A stretch of 64,000 nt of DNA, taken from positions 41,692 to 105,691 of the forward strand of contig JAFKKO010000115.1 in the NCBI GenBank assembly GCA_017305455.1, given 5' to 3'. Positions 52,724-62,592 of this stretch are shown here, piece by piece; position 1 is the first letter of the stretch; every line of letters begins with the position of its first letter. The notes beneath the pieces are model-generated. The model ran no database searches. It worked only from the letters and a program-made list of their open reading frames with translations, and was not told the origin of the DNA. The position numbers were made by a program, and so were the translations under genes. Source of the stretch: Hyphomicrobiales bacterium (GTDB lineage: Bacteria; Pseudomonadota; Alphaproteobacteria; Rhizobiales; Xanthobacteraceae).

Positions 52724-52860
52724 TCATGGTTCCTCATGGTGAGGAGGCGCGAAGCGCCGTCTCGAACCATGAGGCCGGGATGTGTTGCATCGCGCCCAGG
52801 GCGCAACTCGACCTCATCCTTCGAGACGCATCGCTATGCGATGCTCCTCAGGATGAGGAG
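52724..52860. repeat. palindromic intergenic repeat, type B (CCTCATCCT ... AGGATGAGG)
   Basis: Starts CTCATGGTTCCTCATGGTGA, pairs GGCGCGAAGCGCC and TCGAACCATGAG. Its second half is CCTCATCCTTCGAGACGCAT followed by CGCTATGCGATGCTCCTCAGGATGAGG, an almost perfect hairpin. Lies between the convergent MBL and acyl-CoA ligase genes. A shorter copy is at 58170-58217. Confidence 0.75.
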
Positions 52861-52867
52861 AAAGCGC

Positions 52868-54541
52868 TCACGCCGAAATCGCCTTGGCCGACTGCATCTG
52901 CTCGCGCAGCACGAATTTCTGGATCTTGCCGGTCGAGGTCTTGGGGATGGTGCCGAACACCACGGACTTGGGCGCCTTGAAGCCCGGCAGGTGCTCGCGG
53001 CAATAGGCCAGAATCTCGCTTTCGCTCGCGATTGCGACGGCTTTCAGTTCGATGAACGCGCAGGGCACTTCGCCCCATTTGTCATCGGGCTTCGCCACCA
53101 CGGCGGCGAACAGCACGGCCGGATGCTTGTAGAGTACGTCCTCGATCTCCAGCGAGGAGATGTTCTCGCCGCCGGAAATGATGATGTCCTTGGACCGGTC
53201 CTTGATGATGACATAGCCATCCTGATCGATCACGCCGAGGTCGCCGGTGTGAAACCAGCCTCCGGCGAACGCCTTGCGCGTGGCCTCCGGATTCTTCAGA
53301 TAGCCCTTCATCACGATGTTGCCGCGGAACATCACCTCGCCGATGGTCTCGCCGTCATGCGGCACCATCTGCATCGTCTCGGGGTCGATCACGGTGATCG
53401 ATTCCTGCAGCGGATAGCTGACGCCTTGCCGCCGCGTCAGTTGGGCGCGGTCCTCGATCGGCAAGGCGCTCCAGCCGTCCTGCTCGGCGCAGAACGAGGC
53501 GGGGCCGTAGGTCTCGGTGAGCCCATAGACATGGGTGAGACGGATGCCGATCTTTTCCGCACCGGCCAGGATCGCGACCGGCGGCGCGGCGCCCGCGATC
53601 AGGCCCACGACATGGCCGCCCGATCTGGCGACGCGCGCCTCGGGCGCGTTCATCAGCATGTTGTAGACGATCGGCGCGCCGCTCATGTGGGTGACCTGAT
53701 GGCGCTCGAACAGCGGGAAAATCTTCGCCGGATCAACCTTGCGCAGGCAGACGTTGACGCCGGCGGTCGCGGCCATGGTCCAGATGAAGCACCAGCCGTT
53801 GCAATGAAACATCGGCAGCGTCCACAGATAGATCGGATGCAGGCCGAGATTGGCGGCGAGGGCATTGCTCACCGCGTTGATGTAGGCGCCGCGATGGTGC
53901 GTCACCACGCCCTTGGGATCGCCCGTGGTCCCGGAGGTGTAGCTCAGCGCGATGGCGTCCCATTCGTCGGCCGGCAGCGCCCAGGCGAAATCCGGATCGC
54001 CCGCTGCGACCGCCTCCTCGTATTCGATCTCGCCGATCTGGCTGCCGCCGGAAAACCATGCGTCGTCGACATCAACCACGATCGGTTTTGGTGTCTTCAT
54101 CAGCCGCAGCGCCTCGGTAATCACGGCGCTGAACTCCGGATCGACCAGCAGCACCTTGGCGCCGCCATGCTCCAGCATGAATGCCAGCGCGGTCGCGTCG
54201 AGCCGGATGTTGAGCGCGTTGATGACGCCGCCGGTCATCGGCACGGCGAAATGCAGTTCGTTCATCGCCGGCACGTTCGGCAGCATCGCCGCGACGGTGT
54301 CGCCACGGCCGATGCCGTGCTGCGCCAGCCAGGACGCGAAGCGCCGGCAACGCTCATAGGTCTGGGCCCAGGTGAAGGCCCGGTCCTCATAGACAGTGCT
54401 GAGGCGGTCCGGATAGACGCCGGCCGAGCGCGCCAGGAAGCTGACAGGCGACAGCGGGACGAAGTTGGCGGGCGTCTTGTCGAGGCCGATATCGTAAGGT
54501 CCTGGCGCGGTGTTCATGGCTTTTTCCAGCGGATGGGTCAT
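52868..54541 (-). CDS. acyl-CoA synthetase (AMP-binding, fatty-acid-CoA ligase type)
   Basis: 557 residues. ATP/AMP motif LSYTSGTTGDPKGVVTHHRG, VYGLTETYGPASFC, hinge YVIIKDRSKDIIISGGENIS and C-terminal catalytic Lys in PKTSTGKIQKF. Length and the LPMFHCNGWCFIW stretch resemble the medium/short-chain ligases of the DmdB/acyl-CoA synthetase branch. An alternative start at 54517 (MNTAPGPYDIG) has a weak GGA box. Single gene, on the strand opposite to the tmk operon. Confidence 0.88.
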   Translation of the reverse strand: MTHPLEKAMNTAPGPYDIGLDKTPANFVPLSPVSFLARSAGVYPDRLSTVYEDRAFTWAQTYERCRRFASWLAQHGIGRGDTVAAMLPNVPAMNELHFAVPMTGGVINALNIRLDATALAFMLEHGGAKVLLVDPEFSAVITEALRLMKTPKPIVVDVDDAWFSGGSQIGEIEYEEAVAAGDPDFAWALPADEWDAIALSYTSGTTGDPKGVVTHHRGAYINAVSNALAANLGLHPIYLWTLPMFHCNGWCFIWTMAATAGVNVCLRKVDPAKIFPLFERHQVTHMSGAPIVYNMLMNAPEARVARSGGHVVGLIAGAAPPVAILAGAEKIGIRLTHVYGLTETYGPASFCAEQDGWSALPIEDRAQLTRRQGVSYPLQESITVIDPETMQMVPHDGETIGEVMFRGNIVMKGYLKNPEATRKAFAGGWFHTGDLGVIDQDGYVIIKDRSKDIIISGGENISSLEIEDVLYKHPAVLFAAVVAKPDDKWGEVPCAFIELKAVAIASESEILAYCREHLPGFKAPKSVVFGTIPKTSTGKIQKFVLREQMQSAKAISA

Positions 54542-54940
54542 GACAAAACTCTAGTGGAATCATGCCGCAACAATCCAGCGCCTGGGCGACATCATATGGA
54601 ATAATCGGGCGGCCATGAGCATGCTGGGATGGTCAAAAGATGATGTGATATGGCGATATCTTGCTGCAAGCACCTGATAAATACTATCTAATTATATTCC
54701 ATAATATACCTTATGCGAATTATGGATTGGCGAAGCCGGGCACAGATCCGGGTGCCCGGCCGGGCTCGCCTCGGCCGCTTCCGCGGCCTCTGCCATCATT
54801 GCGAGGAGCCGCCAGCAACGAGGCATCCCCGGTTCCTTACCTGTTCAAAGTTGTCCGGATTACTTTGCTTCGCCCGCAATGACGATAGAACTGGGCATGA
54901 CCATCTTTGCGCATCCACAACGGCCTCGACAGGACTCCCG
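54542..54940. other. intergenic region with AT-rich stretch and a type A repeat
   Basis: About 400 bp without a gene. 54640-54725 is strikingly AT-rich for this genome (TACTATCTAATTATATTCCA), with a small GATAT-GGCG-ATATC hairpin at 54647-54660. Frames through it are short. A degenerate type A repeat follows at 54797-54884. Promoters for the divergent acyl-CoA ligase and the nuclease are expected here. Confidence 0.5.
54797..54884. repeat. palindromic intergenic repeat, type A, degenerate copy
   Basis: Begins CATTGCGAGGAGCC and ends TTTGCTTCGCCCGCAATGACG, with the same ends as the copy at 5171 but a diverged centre (CATCCCCGGTTCC). It reads through a frame that would extend the nuclease gene upstream, which argues for the later GTG start. 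Confidence 0.6.
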
Positions 54941-55510
54941 GTGAACCCCAGACGACAGAAACGGCCGCTCGGACGCGGATCGGATACCGCCCGCTGGATT
55001 GCGTTGCTGTTCGCCCTGATCGGCTCGCTGTCGTACTTTGCCTATGATCGCCTGTTCCGGCCGCCGGATGCGCCGATTAGCGGCCTTGCCAGCGTTGCCG
55101 ATGGCGACACCATCCGCATCTTCAACACCCGAATTCGGCTGCTCGATATCGACGCGCCGGAGCTTGATCAAACCTGCGAGGACGCGCAGGGCAAATCATG
55201 GGCCTGCGGCGAGGCGGCCAGCGCCGAACTGCACAAGCATCTGCGCGGCCATATCGTGACCTGCCAGCCGCACGGCCGCGATTACTACCAACGGGCGCTG
55301 GCCACCTGCTCCCTGCCCGATGGTTCCAACATCAACGGCTGGCTGGTGCTTCAGGGCTGGGCCGTGATGGCGAACCGGGCGCAGGTCTATCAGACCGAAG
55401 AAAATGAGGCGCGGCGGGCCAAGCGCGGCATCTGGCGCGGCACCTTCATGGAGCCGCGCGAATGGCGCAAGCAGCATCCGCGGCAGGAAACCCTCGATCT
55501 GCTGAAGTGA
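54941..55510 (+). CDS. membrane-anchored thermonuclease-family (SNase-like) protein
   Basis: 189 residues from GTG 54941 with AGGA seven bases upstream; the frame runs back through a repeat to 54713 but without a plausible start. A basic N-terminus and one membrane helix (about 19-36, WIALLFALIGSLSYFAY) precede an SNase domain: VADGDTIRIFNTRIRLLDID, APE and RDYYQRALATC. The Asp/Arg/Glu set of staphylococcal nuclease is represented, though catalytic equivalence was not aligned fully. Extra Cys (QTCED, WACGE, VTCQP) suit the periplasm. It converges on the next gene with 16 bp between stops. Confidence 0.82.
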   Translation: MNPRRQKRPLGRGSDTARWIALLFALIGSLSYFAYDRLFRPPDAPISGLASVADGDTIRIFNTRIRLLDIDAPELDQTCEDAQGKSWACGEAASAELHKHLRGHIVTCQPHGRDYYQRALATCSLPDGSNINGWLVLQGWAVMANRAQVYQTEENEARRAKRGIWRGTFMEPREWRKQHPRQETLDLLK

Positions 55511-55526
55511 TGCGGACCTGCGGCTT

Positions 55527-56402
55527 TCAGTTGCGCACCGCATAGATCGGCGTGCGCAGCGTGAACTGGATCACGGGCGCCGGCGTCCACGCCGCCTCGA
55601 GCGAGACCCCGAACAGGCGGTTGTCATTGTCGTCCATGCGGTCGAGATCGACCTTGAGGATCGGCTGGGTGAAGGACGGCAGCTGGATCAGATTGCCGAC
55701 ATGAGCGCCGCCGAACGACTGGACGCCGAGGCGGCCGGTCAGCTTCCAGTTATTTGGCCATTGATAGAACGCGCCGGCATACCCGATCACCGATGGCGCG
55801 ATGTTTCCGGGAATCGCCAGATCCGAATTCACAAATACCTTGGTGAATTTGACGCCACCCAGCACGCCGCGCGTCTCGTCCTCGTCGAAAGCGTATTTCA
55901 GTTCGACGAGGTTCGATGTGGTGGTGGCGGACAGACCGAGCGCGGCGCCGTTGAAGGTGCGCGAGATAATCGACTGCACCGTCACCGCAGGCGTGGTATC
56001 CGTCTGCTCCAGCACATCGGCGGTGAAGCCGGCGTTCCAGCTATCCAGCGTCACCGCGCTCCAGTCGGTTAGTGTTGTGGCATACGTGCTGCCGCTGACG
56101 CCGGCGTAGAGCGACAGTTTATCATTCACGTCCACGGTCACTGGCGCATTGAATGTCACGTTCTGGCTGGCCACGAGCGACAGCGACGCAAAGCTGCGAA
56201 AGCCGAGCAGCAACGTGTTGGCCGGCACCTTGGCGTAGGTGGTCGACAGATCGAGATAAATGTTCGGCGGGTTGCCGGCCGCCTCTTCATCCTTGTCGGC
56301 GGCGATGGAGGCCGTCATTGGGAGCATTGCTGCGCAGGCAAGCGTTACGACGAACGCGATGCGCGCCCGCCTCCGCTGTCGTAACGCCCCGTTGCTGATC
56401 AT
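55527..56402 (-). CDS. secreted beta-rich, outer-membrane-like protein
   Basis: About 291 residues from ATG 56402. Longer readings to 56489 overlap queC. Basic N-terminus, hydrophobic segment ARIAFVVTLACAAMLPMTAS and cleavage near SIAA-DK. The mature part alternates hydrophobic and polar residues in strands (DKLSLYAGVSGSTYATTLTD, NLVELKYAF, WKLTGRLGVQSFGG) and has no Cys, suggesting a small beta-barrel or beta-sandwich of the outer membrane. Family not recognised. It lies 52 bp downstream of queC on the same strand, so it may be read through from it. Confidence 0.6.
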   Translation of the reverse strand: MISNGALRQRRRARIAFVVTLACAAMLPMTASIAADKDEEAAGNPPNIYLDLSTTYAKVPANTLLLGFRSFASLSLVASQNVTFNAPVTVDVNDKLSLYAGVSGSTYATTLTDWSAVTLDSWNAGFTADVLEQTDTTPAVTVQSIISRTFNGAALGLSATTTSNLVELKYAFDEDETRGVLGGVKFTKVFVNSDLAIPGNIAPSVIGYAGAFYQWPNNWKLTGRLGVQSFGGAHVGNLIQLPSFTQPILKVDLDRMDDNDNRLFGVSLEAAWTPAPVIQFTLRTPIYAVRN

Positions 56403-56454
56403 CCGCGGTGTCCGTTCGGCCTGCGCCTTGCGCACGGCGAACAGCGATGGCTGA

Positions 56455-57201
56455 TCACGCTTGCGCCGGTTTTCCTTTGCGGTGAGCATACTCAGTCCAC
56501 CCTTTGGCGCGCAACTGACAGGCCGGGCATTCGCCGCAGCCGAAGCCCCAGGCGTGACGTTGGCCGCGCTCGCCGAGGTAGCAGGTGTGCGACTGCTCGA
56601 CGATCAGATCGACCAGCGCTCCGCCGCCGAGCTGTTCGGCAAGTTGCCAGGTCGCGGCCTTGTCGCGCCACATCAGCGGCGTGTGCAGTTCGTAGTTGCG
56701 CGCGATGCCGAGATTGAGCGCGACGTTAAGCGCCTTGATGGTGACGTCGCGGCAGTCCGGGTAACCTGAATAGTCGGTCTCGCACATGCCGCCGACAATG
56801 TGGCGGATGCCGCGCCGGTACGCCAGCGCTGCGGCGAAGGTGAGGAACAGCAGGTTGCGGCCGGGCACGAAGGTGTTGGGCAGGCCGCCCTCTCCCATCT
56901 CGATCGCCACTTCGCGCGTCAGCGCGGTGTCGGACAGTTCGCCGAGCGTCGGGATGTCGAGCGTGTGACGCTCGCCGATCTTGTCGCGCCAACCCGGCTG
57001 CATGTCCTTCATGCCGTCGATCAGCCGGTCGCGGCAGTCGAGTTCGACCAGATGGCGCTGGCCGTAGGAAAAACCCAGGGTCTCGACGCGGTCGAACTCC
57101 GACAGCGCCCAGGCAAGACAGGTTGCGGAATCCTGGCCGCCGGAAAACAGCACCAGTGCGGCCTCGCCGCTTTGGCTCCGAATGTTGATCTGATCGCTCA
57201 T
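56455..57201 (-). CDS. queC: 7-cyano-7-deazaguanine synthase
   Basis: 248 residues; ATG at 57201 chosen although the frame continues upstream. ATP-pyrophosphatase loop [43 protein letters not shown] and [14 protein letters not shown]. The zinc site has the four Cys of SHTCYLGER and [11 protein letters not shown]. It converts carboxydeazaguanine to preQ0 for queuosine. No other queuosine gene is adjacent. Divergent from mazG, about 145 bp apart. Confidence 0.93.
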   Translation of the reverse strand: MSDQINIRSQSGEAALVLFSGGQDSATCLAWALSEFDRVETLGFSYGQRHLVELDCRDRLIDGMKDMQPGWRDKIGERHTLDIPTLGELSDTALTREVAIEMGEGGLPNTFVPGRNLLFLTFAAALAYRRGIRHIVGGMCETDYSGYPDCRDVTIKALNVALNLGIARNYELHTPLMWRDKAATWQLAEQLGGGALVDLIVEQSHTCYLGERGQRHAWGFGCGECPACQLRAKGWTEYAHRKGKPAQA

Positions 57202-57345
57202 GGCCGCGCATGTAGCACCGCACAAAGCCGCGGCCAACCGGCAAATCCGCGGCATTCCGGGGGATGGACGCGGGTTAGGGCTGTCTGGCGGCGCGCGCTT
57301 GCGGCATAGAGAGACAAACTTGCTTTCAACCGGCCGGGTGCCCGC

Positions 57346-58164
57346 ATGACCACGTCCTCCCGCGATATTTCGCGTCTTCTCGACATCATGGCGGCGCTGC
57401 GCACGCCCGGCCGCGGCTGTCCGTGGGATCTGGAGCAGAATTTCGCGACGATTGCGCCCTACACCATCGAGGAAGCCTACGAGGTGGCGGACGCCATCGC
57501 GCGGGACGACATGGCGGATCTGCGGGAAGAACTCGGCGACCTGTTGCTGCAGGTGGTGTTCCACGCCCGCATGGCGGAGGAACAAGGCGCGTTCGCGTTC
57601 GGCGATGTGGTGGATGCGATCGTGACCAAGATGATCCGGCGGCATCCGCATGTGTTCGGCGACAAGGCCGGTCACATGTCGCCCGAGGAGGTGAAGCAGT
57701 CGTGGCAGCGGATCAAGGCCGAGGAGAAGGCCGAACGCGCCGCGCGTCATCCGCAGCCCACGCCCTCCTCGCTGCTGGCCAAGGTCAAGGCTGGCCAACC
57801 GGCGCTGGCGCATGCGCTCGATCTGCAGCGCGTAGCGTCCACGGTCGGTTTCGACTGGAACGATCCGCGCGCGGTGCTGAGCAAGATCCGCGAGGAAGCC
57901 GACGAGATCGAGGCGGCGCTCGATCGCAAGGACGTCCGCGAGATCGCGTCCGAGACCGGCGATCTTCTGTTCGCCGTGGTCAATCTCGCCCGCCATGCCG
58001 GCGCCGATCCGGAGATGTCGCTGCGCGCGGCCAACGTGAAGTTCGAGCGGCGCTTCGGCTATATCGAGCAGGCGCTGGAAAAGCGCGGCGTCGCGCTCGG
58101 CGACTCCACGCTCGAGGAAATGGACGCGCTGTGGAACGAGGCGAAGCGGGCGGAGAGGACGTGA
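57346..58164 (+). CDS. mazG: nucleoside triphosphate pyrophosphohydrolase MazG
   Basis: 272 residues, two MazG domains. [22 protein letters not shown] with the EExxE start, [21 protein letters not shown] carrying ExxD, and the linker [20 protein letters not shown] are diagnostic. The second domain has [12 protein letters not shown] and [15 protein letters not shown]. It hydrolyses NTPs to NMP, removing aberrant nucleotides and possibly lowering ppGpp. Followed by three repeat elements and the convergent hflX. Confidence 0.93.
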   Translation: MTTSSRDISRLLDIMAALRTPGRGCPWDLEQNFATIAPYTIEEAYEVADAIARDDMADLREELGDLLLQVVFHARMAEEQGAFAFGDVVDAIVTKMIRRHPHVFGDKAGHMSPEEVKQSWQRIKAEEKAERAARHPQPTPSSLLAKVKAGQPALAHALDLQRVASTVGFDWNDPRAVLSKIREEADEIEAALDRKDVREIASETGDLLFAVVNLARHAGADPEMSLRAANVKFERRFGYIEQALEKRGVALGDSTLEEMDALWNEAKRAERT

Positions 58165-58169
58165 TTGGT

Positions 58170-58217
58170 CCTCATCCCGAGGAGCATCGCACAGCGATGC
58201 GTCGCGAAGGATGAGGA
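58170..58217. repeat. palindromic intergenic repeat, type B
   Basis: CCTCATCCCGAGGAGCATCG-CACAG-CGATGCGTCGCGAAGGATGA, one hairpin. Same family as 52724-52860. It lies six bases after the mazG stop. Confidence 0.7.
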
Positions 58218-58229
58218 TCGAGTTCAGAA

Positions 58230-58265
58230 CTGGATTGCCTCGTCGCTGACGCTCCTCGCAATGAC
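58230..58265. repeat. palindromic intergenic repeat, type A, half copy
   Basis: CTGGATTGCCTCGTCGCTGA followed by CGCTCCTCGCAATGAC, the right half of the element at 5171-5286; the left half is missing. Confidence 0.65.
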
Positions 58266-58287
58266 AGCGAGGATAGATTCTATTTCT

Positions 58288-58378
58288 CGTCATGCCCGCG
58301 CTTGTCGCGAGCATCCACGTCTTTATGAAAGATCGGAAAAGAAAGGCGTGGATGGCCGGGTCGAGCCCAGCCGTGACG
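58288..58378. repeat. palindromic intergenic repeat, type C (CGTCATG ... GTGACG)
   Basis: Left half CGTCATGCCCGCGCTTGTCG and CATCCACGTCTTT, a short A-rich loop, then the complementary AAAGGCGTGGATGGCCGGGT ending CCGTGACG. A long imperfect stem typical of a third repeat type in this group of genomes, here slightly diverged. Together with the two elements to its left it fills the mazG-hflX gap. Confidence 0.7.
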
Positions 58379-58417
58379 TCATTGCGGAAGGGGCGTAACT
58401 TTTGGCTTGCTTAAACT

Positions 58418-59797
<1,380 letters not shown>

Positions 59798-59809
59798 CTC
59801 AGTCGATTC

Positions 59810-60058
59810 TCAAGCTGACGTTTCCTCGCCGCCTTCAAACATCTGGATCGGCGCGCCGGGCATGATGGTCGAGATCGCGTGCTTGTATACAAGCTGCGAG
59901 TGACCGTCGCGGCGCAGCAGCAGACAGAAATTGTCGAACCAGGTGACAATGCCCTGCAGCTTTACTCCGTTGACCAGAAAGATCGTCAATGGCGTCTTCG
60001 CCTTGCGAACGTGATTGAGAAAGGTGTCTTGTAGATTTTGTGCGCGGTCTGCCGCCAT
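59810..60058 (-). CDS. hfq: RNA chaperone Hfq
   Basis: 82 residues from ATG 60058 ([20 protein letters not shown]); an earlier ATG at 60082 adds eight residues not typical of Hfq. Sm1 motif [20 protein letters not shown] with [12 protein letters not shown], and Sm2 [11 protein letters not shown]. It is a hexamer pairing sRNAs with mRNAs. Located immediately before hflX on the same strand and after the D-amino-acid transaminase. Confidence 0.95.
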   Translation of the reverse strand: MAADRAQNLQDTFLNHVRKAKTPLTIFLVNGVKLQGIVTWFDNFCLLLRRDGHSQLVYKHAISTIMPGAPIQMFEGGEETSA

Positions 60059-60241
60059 TATTGTTGTCCCGCAGTTTTTCAATGCTTTTCTTATTGGGCC
60101 AGCCTCGCCCTTTTGCTTGGGCGGTCCTGGCTGCCGGCCACCCCGAGATCCCCCTCCGGGCGCTGCACTGCAATTAAACGGCAGGTCCTGTGGATAGGCA
60201 AGGTCACGCCATGCCGCAGTTGTCGGAAAACACCTGAAAAA

Positions 60242-61099
60242 TCAGGAAAATGCCGAAAACTGGTGAAAATGCTGCCGCAGCTTCAGGGCGATCGGCCCGG
60301 GTTTACCGTCGCCGACCGGCTTTCCGTCGATGGCGACCACCGGCATCACGATCTGGCTACAGGCGGTGACGAAGGCTTCGGCCGCGTCATAAGCTTCCTG
60401 GGGCGTGAACGGCCGCACCTCCAGCCTGATCTGCAATGCCGCCATGACCTCGGTCAAAACCGCGCGGGTGATGCCGGGAAGAATGCCGGCATCGGCGGAC
60501 CGCGTTACCACGATACCGTCGCGGGTGATGATCCAGGCGTTGCTGGATGCGCCCTCGGTGACGAAGCCGTCGCGGTCCACGAACCAGGCCTCATAGGCGC
60601 CCTGCTCGCGCGCCTGCTGCTTGGCCAGCACGTTGGGCAGCAGGCTGATCGACTTGATATCGACACGCGGCCAGCGGTTTTCCGGCGTGGTGATCACCTT
60701 GATGCCGTGCGCGGCGGTGGCCTCGTTCTTTTCGAGATTGAGGTTGCGGGCAGTGACGACCACGCTGGGCCGGACCGGCTGGAGCGGAAAGGCATGATCG
60801 CGCCGGGCGACGCCGCGGCTGATCTGCAGATAGACGATGCCGTAGCCGACGCGGTTGCGCCGCACCACCTCGTGGATCACGACTTCGAGCGCGGCCAGCG
60901 GCATCGGCATCGCGATCCGCAGTTCGGCGAGCGAACGTTGCAGGCGGGCCAGGTGGCGCGGCATATCCACGATCCTGCCGCCGCGGATTTCGCAGACTTC
61001 ATAGATGCCGTCGGAGAACTGATAGCCGCGGTCTTCGATATTCACGACCGCATCGCGCATGGGACGATACTGGCCGTTGACATAGGCGATGCGTGACAT
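60242..61099 (-). CDS. D-amino-acid transaminase (class IV aminotransferase)
   Basis: 285 residues. RIAYVNGQYRPMRDAVVNIE, DRGYQFSDGIYEV, PLP lysine in DIKSISLLPNVLAKQQA, WFVDRDGFVTEGASSN and the phosphate loop ILPGITR. This pattern matches Bacillus-type D-alanine aminotransferases, although branched-chain and aminodeoxychorismate relatives share the fold. It is upstream of hfq on the same strand, a gene pair typical of Bradyrhizobium-group genomes, and downstream of ntrX. Confidence 0.88.
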   Translation of the reverse strand: MSRIAYVNGQYRPMRDAVVNIEDRGYQFSDGIYEVCEIRGGRIVDMPRHLARLQRSLAELRIAMPMPLAALEVVIHEVVRRNRVGYGIVYLQISRGVARRDHAFPLQPVRPSVVVTARNLNLEKNEATAAHGIKVITTPENRWPRVDIKSISLLPNVLAKQQAREQGAYEAWFVDRDGFVTEGASSNAWIITRDGIVVTRSADAGILPGITRAVLTEVMAALQIRLEVRPFTPQEAYDAAEAFVTACSQIVMPVVAIDGKPVGDGKPGPIALKLRQHFHQFSAFS

Positions 61100-61146
61100 G
61101 GGATTCCGATCGACTCGCGTGTGATTAAGTCAGGTTATATCGCCCT

Positions 61147-61193
61147 CATTGCGAGGAGCGAATCCGGATTGCTTCGCTTCGCTCGCAATGACG
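61147..61193. repeat. palindromic intergenic repeat, type A, short copy
   Basis: CATTGCGAGGAGCGAATCCG followed by GATTGCTTCGCTTCGCTCGCAATGACG; the ends pair perfectly. It lies between the stop of ntrX and the start of the transaminase gene on the same strand. Confidence 0.7.
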
Positions 61194-61221
61194 AAAAAAC
61201 AGAAGCTCAATTGATTACGCC

Positions 61222-62592
61222 CTACCCGACGCCGAGCGCCTTGAGTTTGCGGTGAAGTGCCGAGCGCTCCATGCCGACGAATTCGGCGGTGCGCGAGATG
61301 TTGCCGGAAAAGCGGCTGATCTGCGCGATCAGATAATCGCGCTCGAACACCTCGCGGGCTTCGCGCAGCGGCAGCCCCATGATGTGCTCGCCGTTGACGC
61401 CGGTCGGCATCGCCGGGATCATCGAGCCGACATCCTGCGGCAGCATGTCGGCGGTGATGATGGCCTCCGGCTCGCCGCCGGCCAGGATCATGACGCGCTC
61501 GACGTTGTTGCGAAGCTGGCGGATGTTGCCCGGCCAGACATGCGACTGCAGCACCGCCATGGCGTCGTCGCCGATCTTGCGTTTCGGCAGGCCGGTCGAG
61601 GCGGAAATCTGCTCCATGAAATAATCGACCAGTTCGGGAATGTCCTCGCGGCGCTCCGACAGCGGCGGCACCCGGATTGGCACCACCGACAGGCGATGGT
61701 AGAGGTCCTCGCGGAAGCGTCCTTCGGCAATCTCGGTTTCCAGATTGCGCGAAGTCGAGGAGATGATGCGCACATCGACACTGACCTTGGTGGTGCCGCC
61801 GGCGCGCTGGAAGGTCTGATCGACCAGCACGCGCAAAATCTTGTTCTGGGTCTCGCGCGGCATGTCGGCGATTTCGTCGATGAACAGGGTGCCGCCATGC
61901 GCCTCCTCCAGCGCGCCCGCCTTGCGCTGGCTCTCGCCGTCCGACAGTTCGACGCCGAACAACTCGACCTCCATGCGCTCCGGTGTGATCGCCGCGGCGT
62001 TGATGACGACGAACGGACCTGCGGCACGGTTCGACAGATTGTGCAGCGTACGCGCGGTCAATTCCTTGCCGCTGCCCGAAGGGCCGACGATCAGGATGCG
62101 GCTGTTGGCCTTGGCGGCGCGGTCGATGGTCTGGCGAAGCTGGTTGACGCAGGGCGAGCGGCCGATCAGGTTGCCGGCGGACGGCGCAAGGTGCTTGAGC
62201 TCGCGCACCTCGCGCTTGAGACGCGAGGTCTCCAGCGCGCGCTCGGCCACTAGCACGAGGCGGTCCGCCTTGAACGGCTTCTCGATGAAATCATACGCGC
62301 CGCGCTTGATCGCAGCGACCGCGGTCTCGATGTTGCCGTGGCCGGAGATCATCACCACCGGAACGTCGGGGTAGTCCTTCTTGATCTGTTCGAGCAGTTG
62401 CAACCCGTCGAGCTTGCTGCCCTGCAGCCAGATATCGAGGAAGATCAGGCTCGGACGACGGCTGGAGACTTCAGCCAGCGCGGAATCGCTGTCCCGCGCC
62501 GTGCGGGTCTTGAACCCCTCATCGTCGAGAATGCCCGCGACCAGATCACGGATATCGGCTTCGTCATCGACGATCAGAATGTCATTCGCCAT
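61222..62592 (-). CDS. ntrX: nitrogen-assimilation response regulator NtrX
   Basis: 456 residues from ATG 62592; the frame opens seven codons earlier inside ntrY. Receiver domain with D10/E11, phospho-acceptor D53 in FLDIWLQG and K105 in EKPF. An AAA+ domain has Walker A GPSGSGKELTART and Walker B GGTLFIDEIADMP. A C-terminal Fis-type helix-turn-helix is NISRTAEFVGMERSALHRKL. The loop that in sigma-54 activators reads GAFTGA is here VELSDGESQRKAGALEEA, so the motif is missing. The start overlaps the ntrY stop. Confidence 0.92.
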   Translation of the reverse strand: MANDILIVDDEADIRDLVAGILDDEGFKTRTARDSDSALAEVSSRRPSLIFLDIWLQGSKLDGLQLLEQIKKDYPDVPVVMISGHGNIETAVAAIKRGAYDFIEKPFKADRLVLVAERALETSRLKREVRELKHLAPSAGNLIGRSPCVNQLRQTIDRAAKANSRILIVGPSGSGKELTARTLHNLSNRAAGPFVVINAAAITPERMEVELFGVELSDGESQRKAGALEEAHGGTLFIDEIADMPRETQNKILRVLVDQTFQRAGGTTKVSVDVRIISSTSRNLETEIAEGRFREDLYHRLSVVPIRVPPLSERREDIPELVDYFMEQISASTGLPKRKIGDDAMAVLQSHVWPGNIRQLRNNVERVMILAGGEPEAIITADMLPQDVGSMIPAMPTGVNGEHIMGLPLREAREVFERDYLIAQISRFSGNISRTAEFVGMERSALHRKLKALGVG

